A stretch of DNA of 64,000 bases from Chryseobacterium sp. CY350 (GCF_027945075.1 NZ_CP116034.1:2170001-2234000); one strand, 5' to 3'. Positions 17,189 to 25,706 are shown, counted from the stretch's first letter. Program-made: numbers and translations. Notes: generated by a model not told the origin, from the letters alone.

Positions 17189-18991
17189 TTATTTTAATTC
17201 ATAAACTTTTTTATTAAATACAACCTTTCCCGTATTGTCCGGAAGCTTTTTAATAAGCACATTTTTCACGCGCCGGGATGTACAATAAGGATAGATGATA
17301 TATTGCTGAATTTTCATTTGATCTTCAAAATTCTGTATATAAAAACATACATCAGTACCACTTTTTACTGATAGAACATTCTTTTTTTTGTAATGATGTA
17401 CCAGAATTTCGTTGCTGCTTTCTTCAAATATTGAAAAAGAAATTCTTAGTATGAAAAAAAGGGAAACTGCGATTGTAAATTGAGTAAAATTTTTAATATT
17501 CAATTTAATGACAACAAACCTCAATAGATAAACAATTACAAACAATACTCCCGCTTCCCACCAATTCATGGGAATATTTTCAAAGAATAAAGACTCAAAT
17601 TTCGCAAACCAATGGATAGATTTTAATAAAACATCAATAATAAAATCGTATATCATATCAAACATCCAAAAATCAATCTTCATTGCCAGCAAAACTGTCA
17701 TTAAAAAAGAAAAGACAATAATTACTTCCGAAAAGGGAATAATAAAAAGATTAGCAATAATTGAAACTGCTGAAAACTGGTGAAAATAACACAAAACCAA
17801 CGGCATTGTTGCAATCTGTGCAGAGAAAGAAATAGAAATTGTATTGAAGAAAATTTTCTTGAAAAAATTATTCGGTTTAGGTAAAAGTTTTAAAATTGGT
17901 TGATTAAGCCAATAAATTCCTAAAACTGCCAGAAAGCTCAACTTAAATCCCACATCAAAAAACTGCTGGCTATCAATAACTAAAATAATGAAAGCAGACA
18001 AAGCCAAAGAATGAAGCAGATCTGGTTTTCGCTGTAGCAATACGTAAATAAAATATACGGAAAGCATGATACACGAACGCACAACTGAATTCCCAAAATC
18101 TATAAATACTGCAAAAATCCAGATAAAGATTAAGCTTAAAATGATTACACCTTTACGAAATCTTAATGGTAAAAATCTCATCAAAACGTAATAAAGCAAT
18201 CCGAAAATAATAACAATATGCGTACCTGAAATCGCCAGGAAATGAACCAAACCTGCCTTGTTAAAATCCTGTAAAGTTTCAGAATCTATACCACTACGGT
18301 CGGCCAAAATAATTCCTTTAAGGAATTCCTGACTTTTTGATGACATTTTAGACTGATTAATATTCTGCAAAACTTCTAATCTTGACTGACGAATTTTTTC
18401 ACCCAATGTAAGATCATTTCGTAAAGAAGAACTTATTCCGTCATTAGTATAACATTGATAGTGAATGTTTTTTCGGCTGAGATATCGAGCGTAGTCAAAC
18501 TGAAAATCAAATTCGGGAGATTGCGCCTCAGCTAAGTAAGCTTTAGCTTTATAATAGTGCTTAAAATCAAGCTCTTTGCTTTCTTTTGGAATAAGTATTA
18601 CGGAGCTGAAATTTCGTTGATCAACCTCAACAATTCCTTCGTACTTTTTATTTTTTTCGGTTGAATTTAATTTTTTAGAGATCTTAAAAACAATATCTTG
18701 ATTAGGATTTAAGGAAACCGGAGAAGCTTCGGGAGAATTTAAGTAATGAACACATATTCCTAATCCAAAAAATAAAACTCCCAGAATTACGGAATAAATT
18801 CTCGAAATAAGAAACGATTTGATTAATGTGCATATTGCGATAAAAAAGCAGAAAATTGCTACAATTAAGATACAATTTTGCTTAAACGAAAAGTAATCCT
18901 GAAATAAAATTCCAAGTATAAAGCAGCAGACTAATATCAGCAATGGCTGTCGGTTCAATTTTTCATCAATTTGTACTACTAAAGTAAACAA
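17189..18991 (-). CDS. comEC: ComEC/Rec2 family competence membrane channel
   Basis: 600 residues, many membrane helices. An N-terminal DUF4131-like region (two helices, then a soluble beta domain to about residue 190) is followed by the competence domain, with the family signature HFLAISGTHIVIIFGLLYY near residue 250. ComEC moves single-stranded DNA across the inner membrane during natural transformation. The protein ends soon after the last helix without a metallo-beta-lactamase domain, a short form common in Bacteroidota. No in-frame ATG exists near the start: codons begin with TTG at 18991, and another TTG lies 11 codons later. It follows lpxB by 24 bp and is probably co-transcribed with it. 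Confidence 0.9.
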   Translation of the reverse strand: MFTLVVQIDEKLNRQPLLILVCCFILGILFQDYFSFKQNCILIVAIFCFFIAICTLIKSFLISRIYSVILGVLFFGLGICVHYLNSPEASPVSLNPNQDIVFKISKKLNSTEKNKKYEGIVEVDQRNFSSVILIPKESKELDFKHYYKAKAYLAEAQSPEFDFQFDYARYLSRKNIHYQCYTNDGISSSLRNDLTLGEKIRQSRLEVLQNINQSKMSSKSQEFLKGIILADRSGIDSETLQDFNKAGLVHFLAISGTHIVIIFGLLYYVLMRFLPLRFRKGVIILSLIFIWIFAVFIDFGNSVVRSCIMLSVYFIYVLLQRKPDLLHSLALSAFIILVIDSQQFFDVGFKLSFLAVLGIYWLNQPILKLLPKPNNFFKKIFFNTISISFSAQIATMPLVLCYFHQFSAVSIIANLFIIPFSEVIIVFSFLMTVLLAMKIDFWMFDMIYDFIIDVLLKSIHWFAKFESLFFENIPMNWWEAGVLFVIVYLLRFVVIKLNIKNFTQFTIAVSLFFILRISFSIFEESSNEILVHHYKKKNVLSVKSGTDVCFYIQNFEDQMKIQQYIIYPYCTSRRVKNVLIKKLPDNTGKVVFNKKVYELK

Positions 18992-19015
18992 AAAATGAAA
19001 ATAATCCTATAAAAT

Positions 19016-20122
19016 TTATTTTATTTTTAAAATAATATCTGCAGCATTATCACTGGCTCCCATTCCGCCAAGCTTGCCGCGCAGAATTTCAAATTCTTCC
19101 AACATGACATTTCTGCCTTCACCTTCGATGATAGACTTCAACTGTTTGACAAGATTATTTGTATTTAATTCGCTTTGAATCAATTCCTTAACAACCTCTT
19201 TATCCATGATAAGATTTACCAAAGAGATATATTTAATATGCTTTACCAATCGCTTTGCAATAGCATAAGAGATCTTGCTTCCCCGGTAACAGACTACTTC
19301 CGGAACATTTAGCAAAGCGGTTTCCAGAGTTGCTGTTCCGGATGTAACTAAAGCAGCTTTTGAGCATCTCAAAAGATCGTAAGTTTTATTAGAAACAAAA
19401 TGAACATTTTCATCAACATATTTTTGATAAAAATCTTTTTCCAGACTTGGTGCGCCGGCTATAACAAATTGATAGTCTTTGAAATAAGGTCGTACGGACA
19501 GCATAATTTCCAGCATTTTTTCAACTTCCTGTTTTCTTGAACCAGGAAGTAACGCGATGATTTCCTTTTCATTCAAGTCATTTTCCCTCTTAAAATACTC
19601 AACATCAATATTTTGCAGCGTCGAAATAGCATCAAGCAAAGGATGACCTACAAAATGTGATTTTACATTATGTTTCAGATAGAAATCTTCTTCAAAAGGA
19701 AGAATAACCATCATATCATCAACATATTTTTTGATGATTTCAACCCTTCCCTCTTTCCATGCCCAAAGTTGAGGCGAAATATAATAGACGACTTTAATGC
19801 CCAGTTCTTTGGCAAATTTTGCAATCCTTAAATTAAAACCGGGATAATCGACTAAGATCAAGACATCGGGTCTATTGTTTCTGATATCTGCTTTGCAGAA
19901 TTTAATGTTATTCAGAATCGTTTTCAGATTTAAAGCAACTTCCAGAAATCCCATGAATGCGAGATCACGATAATGTTTTACCAAAGTTCCGCCTTGTTTT
20001 TCCATCAGATCACCACCCCACAACCTGAATTCCGCATTTGGATCTTTCTTTTTCAAGGATTTCATTAAATTACTTCCGTGTAAATCTCCGGAAGCCTCAC
20101 CTGCAATGATATAATATTTCAT
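19016..20122 (-). CDS. lpxB: Lipid-A-disaccharide synthase
   Basis: 368 residues, a GT19 glycosyltransferase. The N-terminal signature YYIIAGEASGDLHGSNLM is diagnostic, with YYISPQLWAWKEGR and LLPGSRKQEVE later. It condenses UDP-diacylglucosamine with lipid X to give the lipid A disaccharide at the cytoplasmic face of the inner membrane, so the organism makes lipid A. A waaA gene lies elsewhere in the window at 51028. ComEC follows 24 bp downstream on the same strand. Confidence 0.96.
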   Translation of the reverse strand: MKYYIIAGEASGDLHGSNLMKSLKKKDPNAEFRLWGGDLMEKQGGTLVKHYRDLAFMGFLEVALNLKTILNNIKFCKADIRNNRPDVLILVDYPGFNLRIAKFAKELGIKVVYYISPQLWAWKEGRVEIIKKYVDDMMVILPFEEDFYLKHNVKSHFVGHPLLDAISTLQNIDVEYFKRENDLNEKEIIALLPGSRKQEVEKMLEIMLSVRPYFKDYQFVIAGAPSLEKDFYQKYVDENVHFVSNKTYDLLRCSKAALVTSGTATLETALLNVPEVVCYRGSKISYAIAKRLVKHIKYISLVNLIMDKEVVKELIQSELNTNNLVKQLKSIIEGEGRNVMLEEFEILRGKLGGMGASDNAADIILKIK

Positions 20123-20203
20123 GAATGATAATTGATATGCGATGACTGATTTTATCTATTGAAAAGACCATTTTCAATCATCAAAATTCAAATTAAAATT
20201 AAG

Positions 20204-20211
20204 TAAATTTG
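20204..20211 (+). promoter_or_regulatory. Promoter box TAAATTTG for the DUF2480 gene
   Basis: TAnnTTTG element ending 20 nt before the ATG at 20232 but only 11 nt before the ATG at 20223, which supports the later start. No clear TTG upstream. Confidence 0.42.
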
Positions 20212-20231
20212 CTTCAAAGATAATGATAAAA

Positions 20232-20741
20232 ATGTCAGAAGAATTTGAAATAAAAAATAAAGTTGCATCCAGCGGACTGGTCAATTTTGATCTTACTGCT
20301 TTGGTTCCCAAAGGTGTGCGAAAAGGAATTGATCTTAAAGATTTTCTCTTTATGGAAATGATTCTTAAAGAAAAAGATTTCCGTGAAAAAGTGGCAGCTA
20401 TAAATATTGAAGAATATCAAGATACTTATGTTTATGTGTACAACTCTGCTGATGCCATCGTTCCGCTTTGGGCTTACTTTTTAATTACGGCTAAACTGAC
20501 GGATGTTTCTAAAAAGATAGTTTACGGAAATTTAGAAAATTTAGAAATCATATTGATGCATGACGCCATTACAAATCACGATTTCTCTGAAATGGAAGGA
20601 AAAAGAGTTTTGGTAAAAGGTTGTTCAGATAAAGAAATTCCTGAAAATGCTTATGTGGAATTGGTAGAGAAATTAAAACCGATTGTAAAATCATTGATGT
20701 TCGGTGAGGCATGCTCGAATGTTCCGATTCTCAAAAACTAA
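20232..20741 (+). CDS. DUF2480 family protein
   Basis: 169 residues beginning MSEEFEIKNKVASSGLVNFDL. An ATG nine bases earlier (20223) is possible, but the promoter spacing favours 20232. No signal peptide or membrane segment, so cytoplasmic. Recognisable family features are GIDLKDFLFMEMILKEKDFRE and the C-terminal PIVKSLMFGEACSNVPI with a near-terminal Cys. The family is restricted to Bacteroidota and has no known function. Divergent from lpxB and followed by a terminator, so likely monocistronic. Confidence 0.85.
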   Translation: MSEEFEIKNKVASSGLVNFDLTALVPKGVRKGIDLKDFLFMEMILKEKDFREKVAAINIEEYQDTYVYVYNSADAIVPLWAYFLITAKLTDVSKKIVYGNLENLEIILMHDAITNHDFSEMEGKRVLVKGCSDKEIPENAYVELVEKLKPIVKSLMFGEACSNVPILKN

Positions 20742-20776
20742 AAATCTGTTATTACCGATAATTTTAGATTTAAATG

Positions 20777-20812
20777 AAAAATCTGCCATAATAATTTGTG
20801 GTAGATTTTTTT
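20777..20812 (+). terminator. Intrinsic terminator after the DUF2480 gene
   Basis: AAAAATCTGCCA pairs with TGGTAGATTTTT (one G-T), followed by a T-run. The TTG of the next promoter (20796-20798) lies in the loop. Confidence 0.8.
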
Positions 20813-20824
20813 TTGATAACTTTG
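20796..20824 (+). promoter_or_regulatory. Promoter TTG-N18-TAACTTTG for the DUF937 gene
   Basis: Both elements match, spacing 18. The upstream element is embedded in the terminator hairpin of the previous gene and the box ends 28 nt before the ATG at 20853. Confidence 0.5.
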
Positions 20825-20852
20825 ATATCTAACAAATATATAAACACAAAAA

Positions 20853-21509
20853 ATGAGTTTAATAGACCTTTTAACAGGAAACACAGGAAATCAGGTTGCA
20901 GAACAGGCTGAGAGCAAATTCGGAATTAGCAAGAATCAAATTATTGCACTTTTGGCAGTAGCTACTCCGCTCGTCATTTCTTATCTTAGAAATAAATCTC
21001 AGGACGCAAAAGAAGCAGAGGCTTTAAATAATGCTTTAGATAAAGATCATGACGGGAGTATTTTAGATGATACCTCTCAGCTTGACAACAGACAAGACGA
21101 AGGAGGATCTATCCTTTCGCACGTTTTCGGAAACCAAAAAAATACGGTAGAGAATCAGCTATCACAAAATACAGGGATTTCAATTGATAAAATTGGTCCT
21201 ATTCTGGCCATGCTAGCTCCGGTAATCATGGGCTATATCGGTAAAGAAAAACAGCAAAATAATGTGGGAGCCGGCGGTCTTGGTGATCTTTTAGGCGGGA
21301 TTTTAGGAGGAGCACAAAACCAGGCTCAGCAGCAGCAATCAAGTCCGTTGAATGATATTTTGGGAAGCGTTTTGGGTGGCGGACAATCACAATCATCAGG
21401 CAATCCTTTGAATGACATTTTAGGGAGCGTACTTGGTGGCGGTGGTCAACAGCAAAAGCAACAACAAGGTGGCTTAGGAGATATCCTGGGAGGCCTTTTT
21501 GGAAAATAA
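20853..21509 (+). CDS. DUF937 domain-containing protein
   Basis: 218 residues. Two helical DUF937-type segments are visible (ISKNQIIALLAVATPLVISY near 25-45 and ISIDKIGPILAMLAPVIMGY near 110-130), separated by an acidic loop DKDHDGSILDD that resembles a calcium-binding loop. The C-terminal third is low-complexity Gly/Gln with two near-identical PLNDILGSVLGGG units. No signal peptide. The family is widespread and of unknown function. A promoter lies directly upstream and a bidirectional terminator follows, so it is transcribed alone. Confidence 0.85.
   Translation: MSLIDLLTGNTGNQVAEQAESKFGISKNQIIALLAVATPLVISYLRNKSQDAKEAEALNNALDKDHDGSILDDTSQLDNRQDEGGSILSHVFGNQKNTVENQLSQNTGISIDKIGPILAMLAPVIMGYIGKEKQQNNVGAGGLGDLLGGILGGAQNQAQQQQSSPLNDILGSVLGGGQSQSSGNPLNDILGSVLGGGGQQQKQQQGGLGDILGGLFGK
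21345..21464 (+). repeat. Two 60-bp tandem units inside the DUF937 gene
   Basis: Copies begin at 21345 and 21405, exactly 60 bp apart. Each starts with codons for PLNDILGSVLGGG, with mostly silent differences, and then diverges into Gln/Ser-rich codons. Confidence 0.75.
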
Positions 21510-21527
21510 ATTTAAATTCTAATGATA

Positions 21528-21561
21528 AAAAAGACCGAAGATTTGATTCTTCGGTCTTTTT
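21528..21561. terminator. Bidirectional terminator between the DUF937 and THX genes
   Basis: Perfect 14-bp stem AAAAAGACCGAAGA/TCTTCGGTCTTTTT with a 6-nt loop. A and T runs on both sides serve both converging genes; the THX stop codon is only 5 nt away. Confidence 0.85.
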
Positions 21562-21565
21562 GTTT

Positions 21566-21682
21566 TTAGCTCTTCGCCTTTTCAGCGGATTGGTTAGATT
21601 TAGCAGACTTTCTCGGTCTTCTTTTTCCGTAACTTCCAGAAGTAATCTTTCCTCTTTTCGATTTTTTGTCTCCTTTTCCCAT
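21566..21682 (-). CDS. 30S ribosomal protein THX (small basic protein)
   Basis: A 38-codon gene, shorter than most gene finders report. It starts MGKGDKKSKRGKITSGSYGK and continues RRPRKSAKSNQSAEKAKS. The MGKGDKKxxRGKI...GSYGKxRP pattern is that of the Bacteroidota THX/S31e-like ribosomal proteins, which sit in the head of the 30S subunit. Very basic and without hydrophobic segments. No clear TAnnTTTG box upstream. It shares a terminator with the converging DUF937 gene. Confidence 0.88.
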   Translation of the reverse strand: MGKGDKKSKRGKITSGSYGKRRPRKSAKSNQSAEKAKS

Positions 21683-21762
21683 AGTAGATATTTTTTTGGT
21701 TGACTACGAAGTTAAAAATATACAGCCAAAAATCAAAGATTCGATTGTTAAATTTTATAATT

Positions 21763-23157
21763 TTAAATTTTAACATGCTTCCATTTTCCTTTTTTGAATA
21801 GGATAAAAGCAACAATAGTAATAAAAGTTTCTGCAACCGGAATAGAGATAAAAACACCTCTCGGCCCCATTTCAAAATATCTGGAAAGGAAATATGCGAG
21901 CGGAATCTGAAACATCCAAAATCCAAAAAAATTAAGCCAGGTTGGCGTCCAGGTATCACCAGCTCCGTTGAATGCATTGATCGTAACCATTCCTATTCCG
22001 TAAAATATAAATCCGACACTCATGATATGCAATGCATTTTTTGCGTAATCTTTGATCTCCTTTTGTTCGGTGAAAAATCCTACAAGAAAATCGCCAAGAA
22101 TAAAAAACAACAAGCTCACCAGCAACATAAAAATCACGTTGTATTTTACGGTTTTCATTACCGACTGTTCTGCACGAATCATTTCTCCTGCTCCCATATT
22201 TTGCCCTACCAAAGTTGATGCTGCATTGCTGAGTCCCCAAGCCGGAAGCATAAAAAACATCATAAGACGAAGTGCTGTCTGATAACCCGCAGACGCATCT
22301 TCGCCACCTGTTGTTGCCACCAGATTTGCAAGAAAAATCCAGCTGCAGGAAGCGATTACAAACTGAAATATCCCAGGCATGGCAATTTTTATGATGGATG
22401 AAATCAATTTAAAATCTGGCTCAAAATAAATTATCTTTATCCTAACCAAAGAATCAGCGATAAAAATGTGATATATCTGATATAGAACTCCCGTACTTCT
22501 TCCAATAGTTGTTGCAACAGCAGCTCCCGCTAAACCCATTGTCGGAATCGGACTGAGACCTCTTATTAATATCGGACAAAGAATGATATTGGCAATATTA
22601 GCAATCCATAAACTTTTCATAGCGATCGCTGCATTTCCAGCTCCTCTGAAAATTCCGTTGATTAAAAACAGAAGCATGATGATGACACTGCTTCCCATCA
22701 TAATTCTTGTAAAATCTTTTCCATATGCAGCCGCATCGGGTTTTGAACCCATTAAAATTAAGATCTCTTCGGCATAAATAATACCCAGAAAACTTAATAT
22801 TGCAGTGATCACAAATGATAACGATATCACCTGAGCCGCGCTTCGAGAAGCCTGTTCAGTATTTTTTTCTCCGATTCTTCTCGCCACCACTGCTGTTGCC
22901 GCCATACTCATTCCTATCGCAATAGAGTAAATGATTGTGAGCACAGATTCTGTAAGACCAACCGTTTGGATTGCAAAACTACTCTCTTTGAGATGACCGA
23001 CGAAGTACAGATCAACCAATGCAAAGACAGATTCCATTGCCATTTCAAGCATCATAGGAATTGCTAAAAGCAAAACAGCACTTCTGATACTTATTTTGGT
23101 ATAATCTGTCTCTTCTTCGCTAAATGCTTTTTTCAGAAAATTTAAATATTTTTTCAT
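21763..23157 (-). CDS. MATE family efflux transporter
   Basis: 464 residues from the ATG at 23157, with about twelve membrane helices in two homologous halves. The N-terminal half has IPMMLEMAMESVFALVDLYFVGHL and the C-terminal half IAMPGIFQFVIASCSWIFLANLV, typical of the DinF/NorM-like superfamily exporters that use sodium or proton gradients. The open frame continues upstream to 23319 but would overlap the divergent DUF2975 gene and add a non-family sequence, so MKKYLNFLKKAFSEEETDY is preferred (an adjacent ATG at 23160 is equally possible). Substrate unknown. Confidence 0.93.
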   Translation of the reverse strand: MKKYLNFLKKAFSEEETDYTKISIRSAVLLLAIPMMLEMAMESVFALVDLYFVGHLKESSFAIQTVGLTESVLTIIYSIAIGMSMAATAVVARRIGEKNTEQASRSAAQVISLSFVITAILSFLGIIYAEEILILMGSKPDAAAYGKDFTRIMMGSSVIIMLLFLINGIFRGAGNAAIAMKSLWIANIANIILCPILIRGLSPIPTMGLAGAAVATTIGRSTGVLYQIYHIFIADSLVRIKIIYFEPDFKLISSIIKIAMPGIFQFVIASCSWIFLANLVATTGGEDASAGYQTALRLMMFFMLPAWGLSNAASTLVGQNMGAGEMIRAEQSVMKTVKYNVIFMLLVSLLFFILGDFLVGFFTEQKEIKDYAKNALHIMSVGFIFYGIGMVTINAFNGAGDTWTPTWLNFFGFWMFQIPLAYFLSRYFEMGPRGVFISIPVAETFITIVAFILFKKGKWKHVKI

Positions 23158-23252
23158 CATAAAAATTAATGCGCTTAAAAATACGATTTCAGAAAGTTCT
23201 ATCAGCAAAATAAATAAATCACATATATTTATCGTAAAACAATAATTAATTA

Positions 23253-23260
23253 TATATTTG
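23253..23260 (+). promoter_or_regulatory. Promoter box TATATTTG for the DUF2975/regulator operon
   Basis: TAnnTTTG element 21 nt before the ATG at 23282. No TTG at usual spacing. Confidence 0.42.
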
Positions 23261-23281
23261 CAATAATAAAATATTAAAAAC

Positions 23282-23872
23282 ATGAAATTATTAGGACAAA
23301 AATCTGCCTCTACAATCATCAGTTATTTATTCTTGGCATTATTTATTATCCTTTTTATTCATTCCGTTTATCAATTATTCGGATTTGGAATAGGGTATTA
23401 TAACTGGACAACTTCACATCATCTTTTCTCAGAAACTTTTTATGTAAATGATGAAATAGATTATGCATCTTATGAAAAAGGAAAATATGTATTTTTCAGA
23501 TTTAAATATCCTTTCTCAGAGCAACAGATGCTTACAGGGTTTTTCACTTTAAATACATTTATCTTTCACACCTTTCAAAACATTTTTTTCTGCCTCTTTT
23601 TCTTGTATGGATTTAAAACTTCCAAGGAGTTAAGTGAAAAGGAACTGTTTAATGAAACAATTATAAAGCATTTAAAAACCTTCACCGCTATTACATTGCT
23701 TTATGCACCACTTTATTTTTTAATCTGGATTTTTATTTTCCGCACTGGCCTTGAATCAAGCATGCTGATGACAACTTTTGCATTCTTATTTCTGGGAATT
23801 ATTTTACATTTTATAACGGTATTTTTTAAAAAAGGGCTTCAGTTACAGACAGAAAGCGATTTAACAATTTAA
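23282..23872 (+). CDS. DUF2975-like four-helix membrane protein
   Basis: 196 residues. Four predicted membrane helices (about 10-30, 80-105, 130-152, 160-180), with a soluble loop between the first two and a cytoplasmic tail ending LQTESDLTI. The same tail motif ends the next protein (IHSENELTI), which marks the two as paralogues. DUF2975 proteins are commonly encoded next to a small XRE-type regulator, as here. First gene of a tight cluster with spacing of 10 bp to the next gene. Function unknown. Confidence 0.75.
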   Translation: MKLLGQKSASTIISYLFLALFIILFIHSVYQLFGFGIGYYNWTTSHHLFSETFYVNDEIDYASYEKGKYVFFRFKYPFSEQQMLTGFFTLNTFIFHTFQNIFFCLFFLYGFKTSKELSEKELFNETIIKHLKTFTAITLLYAPLYFLIWIFIFRTGLESSMLMTTFAFLFLGIILHFITVFFKKGLQLQTESDLTI

Positions 23873-23882
23873 TATAATAGAT

Positions 23883-24431
23883 ATGAAATCAACCTCAAAT
23901 TTAATAATAGAAATCCTTACCGTTTTCATCTGGATTTATACTTTCGTTTTATGTATTGCCTTAGCTGCACTCATTTTCACATTGATGACTACACTGTTAG
24001 GAATAGACATCGGAACGATGAAAGAAATGAAGATCACCATAAATTTAGGAAGCGAAAAAATTACGAATGTACAAGCATTAGGAAAGATAAAAATGATCTT
24101 AATTCTAGCATATGCAATTATATCAGGAATCCTTGAATTGCTCCTATTAACCTTTGTCATTAAGATTTTAAGAAAATTTAAGCAGAACCAATATTTTTCA
24201 ATAGAAATTTACTTTTTGATCTCGAAAATCGCCAAATTTGCTCTGGTAATTGGTTGTATTTCTTTGCTTGCGGTTTTTATTAATCAACTTTTCTCCGGAA
24301 GCTTCATAATATCAATGGATGTAAATAATGACAATTTTAAATTTTTCATTTTTGCCGGAATCGTTTATATCATTGCGGAAGTTTACAAAAAGGCAGTTGA
24401 TATTCATTCTGAAAATGAGCTAACAATATAA
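23883..24431 (+). CDS. DUF2975 family membrane protein
   Basis: 182 residues with four predicted helices (about 9-35, 75-98, 112-135, 145-165) and the C-terminal motif IHSENELTI shared with the preceding gene. The YFSIEIYFLISKIAKFALVIG segment is typical of DUF2975. It sits 10 bp after its paralogue and 3 bp before the XRE regulator gene. A sensor or partner role for the regulator is inferred from the conserved gene pairing only. Confidence 0.82.
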   Translation: MKSTSNLIIEILTVFIWIYTFVLCIALAALIFTLMTTLLGIDIGTMKEMKITINLGSEKITNVQALGKIKMILILAYAIISGILELLLLTFVIKILRKFKQNQYFSIEIYFLISKIAKFALVIGCISLLAVFINQLFSGSFIISMDVNNDNFKFFIFAGIVYIIAEVYKKAVDIHSENELTI

Positions 24432-24434
24432 ATT

Positions 24435-24638
24435 ATGCCAATAATTATAAACGTAGACGTCATGTTGGCGAAAAGGAAAATGCAGTCTCAGGAACTTGCT
24501 GAGAAAATAGGAATCACACAGGCAAATCTTTCAATTTTGAAAACGGGAAAAGCAAAAGCTGTAAAACTCGCGACTTTGGAAGCAATTTGCAGAGCGCTGG
24601 ATTGTCAGCCAGGTGATATATTAGAATTTAGACCTTAA
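24435..24638 (+). CDS. Small XRE/Cro-C1 family helix-turn-helix regulator
   Basis: 67 residues. The whole protein is a five-helix HTH domain: MLAKRKMQSQELAEKIGITQ forms the first helices, ANLSILKTGKAKAVKLATLE the recognition helix and turn, and ALDCQPGDILEF the end, with the family's CQPGDIL motif. It resembles the YozG-like regulators found with DUF2975 proteins. It begins 3 bp after the membrane protein gene, so both are probably co-translated. The target is unknown; autoregulation of the promoter at 23253 is a reasonable guess. Confidence 0.9.
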   Translation: MPIIINVDVMLAKRKMQSQELAEKIGITQANLSILKTGKAKAVKLATLEAICRALDCQPGDILEFRP

Positions 24639-24664
24639 ATTAAACTTTAATCAAACATTAAATT

Positions 24665-25090
24665 ATGAAAAAATTATTTTTAGCAATTTCTATGATTGCA
24701 TTCAGCTTTTTGTCAGCGCAGGAATTATCCACAGAGCATAAACAGATGCTTAAATATGACGATGCTGGAAATTTCACCAAGTTAGTAAGCAAAGAAAATA
24801 TAAATATATGCTATAAGAACGAAGAGAATTCGTATTCGCTATTGGCATTGTCTATCAAATTAAACAGCAAAAAGGTATTTCAGAAACTTTTAGACGATAA
24901 AGCTGATTTGGAAAAAGTGTGTGATGGCAAAACACCACTAATGTTTGCTGCAAAATACGGAAATGCAGAATTTGCAAAAAAACTTCTGGAGAACGGCGCT
25001 AAAAAAGAAGCAAAAACCGAAAAAGGATATACCGCATTAGATTATGCTAAAAAGTATGAAAAAAGTGACGTCATCAAACTTTTAGAATAG
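24665..25090 (+). CDS. Exported ankyrin-repeat protein (copy 1)
   Basis: 141 residues with a signal peptide (MKKLFLAISMIAFSFLSAQ). The mature part holds about three ankyrin repeats, the clearest being GKTPLMFAAKYGNAEFAKKLLENGA and GYTALDYAKKYEKSDVIKLL. Two cysteines (NICYK and KVCDG) lie in equivalent places in the second copy. Secreted ankyrin proteins usually mediate protein contacts in the periplasm; the partner is unknown. It begins 26 bp after the XRE regulator gene with no clear promoter, so it may belong to that transcript. Confidence 0.82.
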   Translation: MKKLFLAISMIAFSFLSAQELSTEHKQMLKYDDAGNFTKLVSKENINICYKNEENSYSLLALSIKLNSKKVFQKLLDDKADLEKVCDGKTPLMFAAKYGNAEFAKKLLENGAKKEAKTEKGYTALDYAKKYEKSDVIKLLE

Positions 25091-25164
25091 ATCAGAATAT
25101 TCTTTATTTAATCTTTAATTGTTTGAAAGAACGAACAGTTAGATTAAATATCAAAAAAAATATT

Positions 25165-25172
25165 TAGATTTG
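25165..25172 (+). promoter_or_regulatory. Promoter box TAGATTTG for ankyrin gene copy 2
   Basis: TAnnTTTG element 26 nt before the ATG at 25199; no TTG at usual spacing. Confidence 0.42.
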
Positions 25173-25198
25173 TATATTAAATTGAAAAATAAAATTTT

Positions 25199-25636
25199 AT
25201 GAAAAAGATTATATCGGCTACTTTATTTCTTGCAATGTCAATTTTCGCAAACGGATTATTCGCACAGCAGGTTTCTAAAGATCAAATGAAAATCTTCCAA
25301 ACTGACAATCTTCAGGATTTTAAAAAAGTTTTTAAAAAAGATGACTTTAATAAATGTTTTGCAATTAAGGAAAACTCTTATGATCTTCTTGCATTAAGCG
25401 TAAAATATGAAAGAAAAAATATTTTTAATTTCTTATTAAGCAATACTACTGATGTCAACAGAATCTGCAATAATCAATCACCATTGATGGTCGCTGCAAG
25501 ATACGGAAAGGCAGATATGGCGCAATCTCTACTGAAAAAAGGTGCAGATAAAAATCTAAAAAATGCAAGCGGCGAAACTGCTAAAGATTTTGCAGTAAAA
25601 TACGAAAAAGTAAATCTTGCAAATATTCTTAAATAG
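25199..25636 (+). CDS. Exported ankyrin-repeat protein (copy 2)
   Basis: 145 residues with a signal peptide (about 1-22, ending FANGLFAQ). Clearly paralogous to the gene before it: both share ENSYxLLALSxK, SPLMVAARYGKADMAQSLLKKGA corresponds to TPLMFAAKYGNAEFAKKLLENGA, and the two cysteines are kept (NKCFA and RICNN). It has its own promoter box and is closed by a strong terminator. Periplasmic or secreted location inferred; function unknown. Confidence 0.82.
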   Translation: MKKIISATLFLAMSIFANGLFAQQVSKDQMKIFQTDNLQDFKKVFKKDDFNKCFAIKENSYDLLALSVKYERKNIFNFLLSNTTDVNRICNNQSPLMVAARYGKADMAQSLLKKGADKNLKNASGETAKDFAVKYEKVNLANILK

Positions 25637-25672
25637 AGATTTACAAAGTTTAAAACTTTACAATATCATTCT

Positions 25673-25706
25673 AACTTCTTTGGCTCATTGCCGAGGAAGT
25701 TTTTTG
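25673..25706 (+). terminator. Intrinsic terminator after the ankyrin genes
   Basis: AACTTCTTTGGC pairs with GCCGAGGAAGTT (12 bp, two G-T), loop TCATT, followed by TTTTTG. The TTG at the end of the T-run is at the right distance to serve the aspS promoter. Confidence 0.75.

Noticed and set aside
21600..21977. 125-codon minus-strand frame overlapping the end of the MATE gene
   Set aside because: Out of frame with the MATE gene and covering the THX gene in another frame; the true small gene there is THX at 21566-21682.
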